A stretch of DNA of 10,868 nt, taken from CAZZKE01 sp964655005 (GTDB lineage: Bacteria; Pseudomonadota; Alphaproteobacteria; Rhodospirillales; JABHCV01). The notes under the pieces were generated by a model. The model worked only from the letters and a program-made list of their open reading frames with translations, did not search any database and was not told where the DNA came from. This document shows, one piece after another, positions 5,821 to 10,868 of the stretch. The position numbers were made by a program, and so were the translations under genes. The DNA lies in NCBI GenBank assembly GCA_964655005.1, contig CAZZKE010000083.1:1-10868 (forward strand), given 5' to 3'. Within the stretch, counting starts at the first letter, position 1, and every line of letters begins with the position of its first letter.

Positions 5821-6345
5821 ATGGCTAGTGAATTGATGTGTTCCCCCGGCGATTTCGTTGTTTACCCGACCCACGGCGTCGGCAAGGTGGTCAACATCGA
5901 AACCCGGGAAATTGCCGGAACCAAGCTCAGGCTTTTCGTTATCTCGTTTGATCGCGACCGCATGACCCTGCGTGTTCCGACCACCAAGGCCGAGGCTTCG
6001 GGCCTGCGGAAGCTGAGTTCGCGCAAGATTATGGATTCCGCCCTGACCACGCTTAAGGGCAGGGCCCGGGTCAAGCGCACCATGTGGAGCCGGCGGGCCC
6101 AGGAATATGAAGCCAAGATCAATTCCGGCGATCCCGTGGCCATCGCCGAAGTGGTCCGCGACCTGCACCGCAACACCGGCCAGCCCGACCAGTCGTTCAG
6201 CGAACGCCAGATTTATGAAGCCGCGCTCGACCGGCTGGCCTGTGAAGTCGCCGCCGTCGACAAGATCGAAAAAGACACCGCCACGGCGAAGATCGAAGAC
6301 CTGCTGGCCGCTGCGGCGCCGCCCCCCGAACCCGCCGCCGCCTGA
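5821..6345 (+). CDS. carD: CarD/CdnL-family RNA polymerase-binding transcription factor
   Basis: This 174-residue regulator is predicted to bind the RNA polymerase beta subunit and stabilise open complexes at rRNA and housekeeping promoters. The N-terminal polymerase-interacting domain (about residues 7-66) shows CSPGDFVVYPTHGVGKVV, a strand ending in RLFVISF and MTLRVPTTKAEASGLRKLS. The helical C-terminal domain (about 70-160) contains RTMWSRRAQEYEAKINSGD, with Trp89 at the place of the tryptophan that CarD inserts at the promoter fork. The tail is low-complexity Ala/Pro and ends Ala-Ala-Ala. The frame is open back to 5680, but that extension crosses the terminator and has no family similarity; the ATG at 5821 with AGGAG at 5804-5808 gives the standard N-terminus. 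The 12-base spacer is slightly long. The gene converges on the M48 gene with only 25 bases between them and no clear terminator. Confidence 0.92.
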   Translation: MASELMCSPGDFVVYPTHGVGKVVNIETREIAGTKLRLFVISFDRDRMTLRVPTTKAEASGLRKLSSRKIMDSALTTLKGRARVKRTMWSRRAQEYEAKINSGDPVAIAEVVRDLHRNTGQPDQSFSERQIYEAALDRLACEVAAVDKIEKDTATAKIEDLLAAAAPPPEPAAA

Positions 6346-6370
6346 TCCTTGGTATAATTCCCCGTTTTAT

Positions 6371-7861
6371 TTATTCGGTGACGACCCTGACCCGGTCACC
6401 CGGGGTCAGCGGCTGGTCGCGCCGCAGGCCGTTTAGCAATTCGAACCAGTCCAGGGCAAAGTTTTCCATGGGCATGCGGGCCGCGAAGGTCGTCGCGGTA
6501 TCGCCTTCGCCGACCGTGCGAAAGGCAATCCTGAGCGGTTTGATGGCCGCCGCTTCCGCCGCCGATAACCTGCGGAAGCTATAGGTCGTGCGCCGGTAGC
6601 CCTCGGCCAGCGCCGCCGTCTTTTCCGGCCGCGACAGGAACAGCAGCCGGTAGATGTTGGTCCGGTCCTGGCGGATAACCACGGGCCGGGCGTCATAGGC
6701 CTTGTTATCGATGCGCAACCGGGCGCTGCCGGTGGCGGCGGCCATGCCGTTGATGGTGATGTTCTCGACATTTTTTATTCCGGACCGGGCCATCCAGTAT
6801 CTGGCGATATAATCGCCAAGGTCGCGGGCCGCCCGGACATCCTTCAAATCGGCCATGCTGAACAGGATCAGGGCGTCGTCCGGGCCGTGGGCGATAACCT
6901 GCTTCGGCTGGTTAATCAGGGTGAAACCGGGCGGCACCCGGAACCGGATGCCAAGGCCGGGATGTTCGAATATGCGCCCCCTGACTATGCCCTGTTTCGG
7001 GTCGTCGCCGAAAATCATGCCGTCGATCCTGTCCTGATAAGCCCGGCGGTTGCGGGCGCGGCCGTTGATGATTGCCGCGGCGGCCAGTTTCTTCGCCTGG
7101 ACGATGCGTTCCGAGGTCAGCGGATGGGTCGACATAATGCTGAATTTTTCGGTGCTGTTCTGGCGATTGTTCATTTTGTCTTCAAGGGTGGTGCGGGCCT
7201 TGAGCCGGTAGAAAAAGTCGGCCATGGCGTCCGGGTCATAGCCGGCGCGGGCCAGATAGCGCACGCCAAGCAGGTCGGCTTCCAGTTCCTGCTCGCGGGA
7301 ATAGCCCTGCAGGACGATCTGGGCGCCAAGAGACGCCAGTTGCCCGGCGTTACCGGGAACCCCGGCGGCGCTGCCGATGGCGCCCAGCACCTGCAAGCCC
7401 AGATTGGTGGCCATGGCCGCGCTGTAACGCTGCGCCGTGTGCCGGGCCGTGACATGGCCGATTTCATGGCCCAAAACGCCGGCGACCTCGGCCTCGTCGG
7501 CGGCGATGGTCAGCAACCCGCGCGTGATATAGACATAGCCGCCGGGCAGGGCGAAGGCGTTGACCATGGAATCGTTAAGCACGGTGAAGGTAAAATTCAG
7601 CCCCGGCAGTTCGGAATTCCGGGCCAGTGAACCGCCGATGCGGGCGATATAGGCGCCCAGTTCGGGATCGTCATAGACGCCGCCGAACTGATCGAGAATC
7701 TTTTCGTGCTCCTGGCGGCCGACCTCTTTCTCCCGTTCCGGCGACATGAAGGCGGTGAAGCTCTGCTTGCCGGTCGCCGGATTGACCGAACACGATGTCA
7801 GCGCCGGCGCCGCCAGGGCGACGACCAGCGCCAGAAGCAAATTTTTACCCGGTAGTTTCAT
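6371..7861 (-). CDS. M48-family metalloprotease lipoprotein with LysM-like C-terminus
   Basis: This is a 496-residue predicted periplasmic zinc protease attached to the envelope as a lipoprotein. A signal sequence MKLPGKNLLLALVVALAAPA ends in the lipobox LTSC, with Cys24 as the acylated residue. The gluzincin site is HEIGH (132-136), with the third ligand in SREQELEAD (Glu192, plus Asp196). NAFALPGGYVYITRGLL before it and STHPLTSERI after it are typical of BepA/LoiP-like M48 proteases, which degrade or assemble outer-membrane proteins. Residues about 300-430 form a region I cannot name. The end (about 447-496: VGEGDTATTFAARM, FELLNGL, LTPGDRVRVV) resembles a LysM-type peptidoglycan-binding module. 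The ATG at 7861 gives the clean lipoprotein start; an in-frame ATG at 7870 and one further upstream overlapping the nuclease-like gene are less likely. It is the last gene of a three-gene operon, 16 bases after the SNase-like gene. Confidence 0.9.
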   Translation of the reverse strand: MKLPGKNLLLALVVALAAPALTSCSVNPATGKQSFTAFMSPEREKEVGRQEHEKILDQFGGVYDDPELGAYIARIGGSLARNSELPGLNFTFTVLNDSMVNAFALPGGYVYITRGLLTIAADEAEVAGVLGHEIGHVTARHTAQRYSAAMATNLGLQVLGAIGSAAGVPGNAGQLASLGAQIVLQGYSREQELEADLLGVRYLARAGYDPDAMADFFYRLKARTTLEDKMNNRQNSTEKFSIMSTHPLTSERIVQAKKLAAAAIINGRARNRRAYQDRIDGMIFGDDPKQGIVRGRIFEHPGLGIRFRVPPGFTLINQPKQVIAHGPDDALILFSMADLKDVRAARDLGDYIARYWMARSGIKNVENITINGMAAATGSARLRIDNKAYDARPVVIRQDRTNIYRLLFLSRPEKTAALAEGYRRTTYSFRRLSAAEAAAIKPLRIAFRTVGEGDTATTFAARMPMENFALDWFELLNGLRRDQPLTPGDRVRVVTE

Positions 7862-7877
7862 GGCCGCCATATTCCAT

Positions 7878-8660
7878 CTATCGGTCGATAATTTCAATCT
7901 GTTCGGGGTGGCTGACTTCGATCATCGGGCCGTTACGTTTATTGATCCAGCCCCGGACCCGTACCGTCCGGCCCTTCATGGCCAGTGGGTCGATGCCCAG
8001 GGCGGTAAAACTTTTCCGCGCCCGCCGGTCGATGGTGATGGTGAAATCGCTGCGCCAGTCGGCGGCAAAATTCAGATAAGTCCGGCCGCGCACCGTTTGC
8101 GCATCCTGCACGGTGCCTTCGACAAGCTGAAATGTGCCGATCAACCGGTCGACCCCGGCGGCCGGGCGCACCGCATAGAACGGCTCGGCCCAGATGCCGC
8201 GCCGGGCCTGCCGGGCCTGGCTTTCAAGGGCCAGCATGTTGGCGACCAGGGCCCTGTTATCGGGGAAGCTGTAGACCCGCGCCATCCCCGCCAGTAACAT
8301 CCTGCCCTGGATCCAGCCGCCGTCATCGGTATACAGATGGGCCAGCAGGCGGCCATGGCGGTCCATCCGCCTGCCGCCGAATTTAAGGGTCACGATCTTG
8401 CCGACAAGCAGTTTTTCAAGCGCCGCCATGGCCTTGTCGGCGAGCGGCCAGGCCTTGAAATTTTTCCGCCCCAGCGGCAGCTTCGGCGCCTGGATACCGA
8501 CCAGGCGGACCCGGTCCGAACCATCTATTCTGGCGCCCAGGACGACCGTATCGCCATCGATCACCTGGGTGACCATGGCCGAACCGCCCGGCTGCACGGG
8601 CCGGCCCAGGGCCGTCGCGGCAAACAGCCAAACCGCCAGAAATGCGGCGATTCGGATCAT
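7878..8660 (-). CDS. Exported SNase-like (thermonuclease fold) protein with extra C-terminal domain
   Basis: This 260-residue protein has a signal peptide MIRIAAFLAVWLFAATALG. Residues about 28-158 match the staphylococcal nuclease fold: VIDGDTVVLGA (33-43), RVRLVGIQAPKLPLG (50-64), MDRHGRLLAHLY (99-110) and MLLAGMARVYSF (121-132). By alignment to the staphylococcal enzyme, Asp21 (Asp37), Arg35 (Arg52) and Arg87 (Arg104) are kept, but Asp40 and Glu43 are Gln57 and Lys60 and Thr41 is Ala58. Nuclease activity is therefore doubtful, or uses other residues. Residues about 175-258 form a second domain (TYLNFAADWRSDFTITI, MKGRTVRVRGWI, GPMIEVSHPEQIEII) that looks like a small OB-type beta barrel. 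The ATG at 8660 is preferred; a GTG at 8666 is in frame, and either start lies 3-9 bases from the OsmC-like gene stop, so the genes are co-transcribed. The role is unknown, with nucleic-acid or cell-wall binding in the periplasm possible. Confidence 0.82.
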   Translation of the reverse strand: MIRIAAFLAVWLFAATALGRPVQPGGSAMVTQVIDGDTVVLGARIDGSDRVRLVGIQAPKLPLGRKNFKAWPLADKAMAALEKLLVGKIVTLKFGGRRMDRHGRLLAHLYTDDGGWIQGRMLLAGMARVYSFPDNRALVANMLALESQARQARRGIWAEPFYAVRPAAGVDRLIGTFQLVEGTVQDAQTVRGRTYLNFAADWRSDFTITIDRRARKSFTALGIDPLAMKGRTVRVRGWINKRNGPMIEVSHPEQIEIIDR

Positions 8661-8669
8661 CGACACCGT

Positions 8670-9086
8670 TTATACATCGATTATTTCGTAATCGTGGGTG
8701 ATCTCGGCGGTCTCGCCCAGCATCACCGTGACGGAACAGTATTTGTCGAGCGACAACTTAATGGCCCGCTCGACCGCCGCCGGCTTCAGGTTGCGGCCAC
8801 TGACAATGTAGCGGGCGTGAATTTGGGTGAACACCTTGGGGATGTCGTCGGCCCGCTTGGCCTCGATCTCGACACAGCAATCGACCAGATCGGCGCGGCC
8901 TTTTTTAAGAATGCCGATAACGTCGATGGAACTGCACCCGCCCATTCCCAGCAACAGCATTTCCATCGGACGGACACCCATGTCACGACCGCCCACTTCG
9001 ACCGATCCGTCCATGACGATGGCGTGGCCGCTGGGTGATTCGCCGACGAACATGATGCCGTCGACCCATTTGATTCGCGCTTTCAT
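8670..9086 (-). CDS. OsmC/YhfA-like peroxiredoxin-fold protein
   Basis: This 138-residue cytoplasmic protein belongs to the OsmC/Ohr superfamily, whose enzymes use two cysteines to reduce organic hydroperoxides with lipoyl or thiol donors. Features are RPMEMLLLGMGGCSSIDVIGILKKGR with Cys51 at the start of the central helix and LDKYCSV with Cys117 in the second helix, which are the two expected reactive cysteines. Cys70 and Cys71 are extra. The order and the short motif forms fit the YhfA branch rather than Ohr or classical OsmC, and the substrate of that branch is uncertain. It is the first gene of the minus-strand operon. GGGAAAG, about 11 bases upstream of the ATG at 9086, is a possible ribosome site. 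It is divergent from the iminopeptidase gene with 79 bases between the starts. Confidence 0.9.
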   Translation of the reverse strand: MKARIKWVDGIMFVGESPSGHAIVMDGSVEVGGRDMGVRPMEMLLLGMGGCSSIDVIGILKKGRADLVDCCVEIEAKRADDIPKVFTQIHARYIVSGRNLKPAAVERAIKLSLDKYCSVTVMLGETAEITHDYEIIDV

Positions 9087-9114
9087 TTAATAATTCTTTC
9101 CCTTCTGGTGCCCG

Positions 9115-9123
9115 TGATACAAT
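9115..9123 (+). promoter_or_regulatory. Extended -10 promoter element for the iminopeptidase gene
   Basis: TGATACAAT (9115-9123) is a TG-n extended -10 with the hexamer TACAAT matching TATAAT at 5 of 6 positions. No good -35 box stands 16-18 bases upstream, which is tolerable for extended -10 promoters. A start near 9130 would leave a leader of about 35 bases to the ATG at 9166. A perfect 10-base palindrome GTATCGATAC (9136-9145) lies in that leader and could be an operator. Confidence 0.45.
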
Positions 9124-9165
9124 CTGTCGCAGAGCGTATCGATACTACCGTTGGTATTACAGCAA

Positions 9166-10185
9166 ATGGACGCGACAGTGAAGCCACCGGGTTTTTACCC
9201 CGATACCGGGTCCTACGATCAGGGGCGACTGGATGTTGGCGATGGCCACCGGCTGTACTTCGAGCAGTCCGGCAACCCCGACGGCATGCCGGTGCTGTTC
9301 CTGCATGGCGGGCCGGGGTCCGGGTGCGGCCCGCAGCAACGGCGGTTTTTCGACCCGGACCATTACCGAGCGGTTCTGTTCGACCAGCGCGGGGCCGGGC
9401 TCAGCACCCCTTACGCCGAGACCGCGGCCAACACCACCGAACATCTGCTTGGCGATATCGAACGGTTGCGCCGGCATCTGAAAATAGACAGCTGGCTGGT
9501 CTTTGGCGGATCGTGGGGCTCGACGCTGGCCCTGCTTTACGGCATCGCTTACCGGCGCCGTTGCACCGGCCTGGTCCTGCGCGGGGTGTTCCTGGCCGGC
9601 CCGGCGGAACTGGACTGGTTCATGACCGGCATGGCGCGAATATATCCCGAGGCGCGGCGGGACTTTGTCAATTTTCTGCCACCGGATGAACGGGCGCGGC
9701 CGCTGGCTAGCTACCACCGCCGGTTGATGGATGGCGACCCCGCCGTCCATCTCCCCGCCGCCGCCGCGTGGAGCCGTTACGAGACCGTGTGTTCGACCCT
9801 GCGCCCCGGCCCGCTGGCCGGCGCCGCCGCGCTTGTTCACGACACCCCGGTCGGCGGCAACCGCAGCCGCTGGAATTCGCTGCTGGGGATCGCCCGTATC
9901 GAGGCCCACTATTTTGTCAACCGGATGTTTCTCGATGAAGATTACATCTTGCGCAATCTGGAAAATCTGCAAGGGCTGCCGGTGGCGATCATTCAGGGGC
10001 GGTATGATGTTGTCTGCCCGATCATTACCGCCGACCGGCTGGCCACCGCCCTGCAGGAACTGAACGCCGGCATTGATGCCGCCGCCGTGGACTACACCAT
10101 CATCGAAGATGCCGGCCATTCGGCCATGGAACCGGGCATCCGGCGGGCCCTGGTCGCGGCGTGTGACAATTTTAGGACCCTTTAG
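9166..10185 (+). CDS. pip: Prolyl iminopeptidase (alpha/beta hydrolase, family S33)
   Basis: This 339-residue cytoplasmic serine peptidase is predicted to remove N-terminal proline from peptides. Family marks are FLHGGPGSGCGP with the oxyanion HGGPG at 47-51, the DQRGAGLS loop (73-80, usually DQRGSGRS), nucleophile elbow GGSWGS with Ser116, and FLAGPAELDWFMTGMARIYPEA in the cap. AAAAWSRYE (199-206) stands where the family typically has AxAWxxWE. The acid is Asp281 in QGRYDVVCP and the base His318 in EDAGHSA. All triad residues are present and the length is normal (about 310-340). The ATG at 9166 yields the usual N-terminus FYPDTGSYDQGRLDVGDGH; I see no clear ribosome site in front, and TTG 9151 or GTG 9178 are alternatives. 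It is divergent from the OsmC-like operon. A short terminator overlaps its stop codon. Confidence 0.92.
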   Translation: MDATVKPPGFYPDTGSYDQGRLDVGDGHRLYFEQSGNPDGMPVLFLHGGPGSGCGPQQRRFFDPDHYRAVLFDQRGAGLSTPYAETAANTTEHLLGDIERLRRHLKIDSWLVFGGSWGSTLALLYGIAYRRRCTGLVLRGVFLAGPAELDWFMTGMARIYPEARRDFVNFLPPDERARPLASYHRRLMDGDPAVHLPAAAAWSRYETVCSTLRPGPLAGAAALVHDTPVGGNRSRWNSLLGIARIEAHYFVNRMFLDEDYILRNLENLQGLPVAIIQGRYDVVCPIITADRLATALQELNAGIDAAAVDYTIIEDAGHSAMEPGIRRALVAACDNFRTL

Positions 10186-10194
10186 GGTGTTTTT
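10176..10194 (+). terminator. Short intrinsic terminator overlapping the pip stop codon
   Basis: ACCCT-TT-AGGGT (10177-10188) is a perfect 5-base-pair inverted repeat (four pairs with a TTTA loop if the turn opens), followed by G and TTTTT (10190-10194). The pip stop TAG at 10183-10185 lies in the hairpin itself. The stem is short but the T-run is well placed, so partial termination before pagL is plausible. Confidence 0.4.
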
Positions 10195-10215
10195 CCGTGG
10201 CGTTAATTTCCAGGA

Positions 10216-10234
10216 CCGCCGATAATAGGGGCGG
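10216..10234 (+). promoter_or_regulatory. Possible pagL promoter -10 within an inverted repeat
   Basis: GATAAT (10221-10226) matches the -10 consensus at 5 of 6 positions and lies between CCGCC (10216-10220) and GGCGG (10230-10234), a 5-base-pair inverted repeat. No convincing -35 is present 16-18 bases upstream. A start near 10233 would leave a leader of about 25 bases containing the ribosome site AGAGGG (10245-10250). This is a weak call made because the preceding terminator implies a new promoter. Confidence 0.25.
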
Positions 10235-10257
10235 ATAAATGTTTAGAGGGCTAGGCC

Positions 10258-10773
10258 TTGAAAAAATACTGGATCGGCGGCTGGGTTATCTGGGCCATCG
10301 GCGCCTTGGCCATGCCGGCCGGGGCCCTGGCCGACGACCCGGCCTTTATTTCCTTCGGCGCCGGGCCTTATGACTGGAACCGGCAGAAGGACCAGGGTGC
10401 GGAATTTCGCCTGGAATACCGCTCGGCGACAAAATTCTGGCATCTCAAGCCGTTTTTCGCCGCCGCCGCCACATCGACCGGCCAGGGTTTTGTCGGCGCC
10501 GGCGTTTTGCTCGATGTCTATCTGGGCCGGCGCATAGTCGTGACGCCCAGCTTCGCGCCGCACCTGTACTTCGGCGGCAACAACGATCTGGACCTGGATT
10601 ACCCGCTGGAATTCCGCTCCCAGCTTGAAATAGCCTATCGTTTCGACGACCGGTCCCGACTGGGCGTCGCCGTGTCGCACTATTCCAACGCCAGCCTGGG
10701 CAATACCAATCCCGGCACGGAATCGGCGATGATTTATTATTCCGTGCCGACTGGCAAAATATTCGGCGACTAG
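10258..10773 (+). CDS. pagL: PagL-type lipid A 3-O-deacylase (acyloxyacyl hydrolase family)
   Basis: This 171-residue predicted outer-membrane beta-barrel enzyme removes the 3-O-linked acyl chain from lipid A. A signal peptide runs to about Ala25 (GALA before DDPAF), followed by short alternating strands such as FISFGAGPYDW, EFRLEYRS, GFVGAGVLLDVYLGRRI, LEFRSQLEIAYRF and a final strand ending MIYYSVP. The catalytic triad of Pseudomonas PagL (His126, Ser128, Glu140) is matched with identical spacing by His141, Ser143 and Glu155 in SHYSNASLGNTNPGTE. The start is TTG at 10258: it gives the complete signal peptide (KKYWIGGW) and has AGAGGG at 10245-10250, seven bases upstream. The first in-frame ATG is inside the signal sequence and would destroy it. 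The gene ends 18 bases before a tRNA gene on the same strand. Confidence 0.87.
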   Translation: MKKYWIGGWVIWAIGALAMPAGALADDPAFISFGAGPYDWNRQKDQGAEFRLEYRSATKFWHLKPFFAAAATSTGQGFVGAGVLLDVYLGRRIVVTPSFAPHLYFGGNNDLDLDYPLEFRSQLEIAYRFDDRSRLGVAVSHYSNASLGNTNPGTESAMIYYSVPTGKIFGD

Positions 10774-10791
10774 AGCCGGGAAAAGACTAAA

Positions 10792-10868
10792 GCGCCCGTA
10801 GCTCAGTAGGATAGAGCACCAGATTCCTAATCTGGGGGTCACAGGTTCGAATCCTGTCGGGCGCACCA
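10792..10868 (+). tRNA. tRNA-Arg (anticodon CCT)
   Basis: This is a complete 77-base cloverleaf. Acceptor GCGCCCG (10792-10798) pairs with CGGGCGC (10858-10864), followed by A and an encoded CCA (10866-10868). The D-arm is GCTC and GAGC; the anticodon stem CCAGA/TCTGG encloses the loop TTCCTAA with anticodon CCT at 10826-10828, reading the codon AGG. The T-arm is ACAGG-TTCGAAT-CCTGT. The gene lies 18 bases after pagL, leaving no room for a promoter between them, so it is either read through from pagL or uses a promoter inside the pagL end. Confidence 0.96.

Noticed and set aside
6353..6358. Perfect TATAAT between carD and the M48 gene
   Set aside because: There is no -35 box at the right distance (that stretch is GC-rich carD coding sequence) and transcription would run antisense into the M48 gene.
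7862..7897. Earlier start of the M48 gene overlapping the SNase-like gene
   Set aside because: It would place 12 extra residues before a normal lipoprotein signal sequence; the ATG at 7861 is better.
9157..10119. Minus-strand open frame of 320 codons opposite pip
   Set aside because: It is a shadow of the iminopeptidase, which carries a full catalytic triad on the other strand.
10243..10866. Minus-strand open frame beginning with MRPTGFEPVTPRLG, about 207 codons
   Set aside because: The GFEPVTPRLG...SILLSYGR peptide is the well-known spurious translation of the antisense of a tRNA; the rest is antisense to pagL.
1..10868. CRISPR array, insertion sequence, prophage or biosynthetic cluster
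   Set aside because: There are no regular repeats, transposase, integrase, phage structural or biosynthetic genes; the gene content is ordinary chromosomal.

Overview
The window looks like chromosomal core sequence from an alphaproteobacterium, probably in or near the Rhodospirillales. The evidence is high GC with strongly GC-biased third codon positions, a SUV3-like helicase next to an Hsp15-type S4 protein, FdxA and a CdnL-type CarD, and the style of the TerC, M48 and SNase-like proteins. This placement is an inference from gene content. Coding density is high, there is no gene-free stretch over 300 bases, and I see no CRISPR array, transposase, phage gene or recognisable defence cassette.

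Layout: (1) Bases 1-236 hold the C-terminal end of pcm, which converges on a MarR-type regulator (244-834, minus) with an unusual Cys/His-rich tail. (2) A 170-base divergent region (835-1004) separates marR from the helicase and carries, almost exactly at its centre, a perfect TGTGA-N6-TCACA palindrome. (3) Bases 1005-6345 are a plus-strand block: SUV3-like RNA helicase, S4/Hsp15 protein (ATGA overlap), TerC-type membrane protein, TerB-type protein, seven-iron ferredoxin FdxA, and CarD/CdnL. A good promoter precedes fdxA, and a strong intrinsic terminator plus two further hairpins lie between fdxA and carD. (4) Bases 6371-9086 are a tight minus-strand operon, transcribed OsmC-like protein, then SNase-like exported protein, then M48 lipoprotein protease. 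(5) Divergent from it is a prolyl iminopeptidase (9166-10185), followed by a PagL-type lipid A deacylase (10258-10773, TTG start) and a complete tRNA-Arg(CCT) that ends exactly at the window edge.

How the genes fit together: the helicase and S4 protein point to RNA and ribosome maintenance. CarD tunes rRNA and housekeeping promoters, and FdxA supplies low-potential electrons. To my knowledge helicase, S4, fdxA and carD often neighbour each other in alphaproteobacteria, so the TerC-TerB pair here looks like an addition to a conserved block. The minus-strand operon and PagL act mainly at the envelope or in stress protection.

I do not see an obviously new multi-gene system. The best leads are the Cys-rich MarR with the consensus operator-like palindrome beside it, the SNase-like protein with altered catalytic positions and an extra C-terminal domain, the TerC-TerB insertion, and the structured carD leader.
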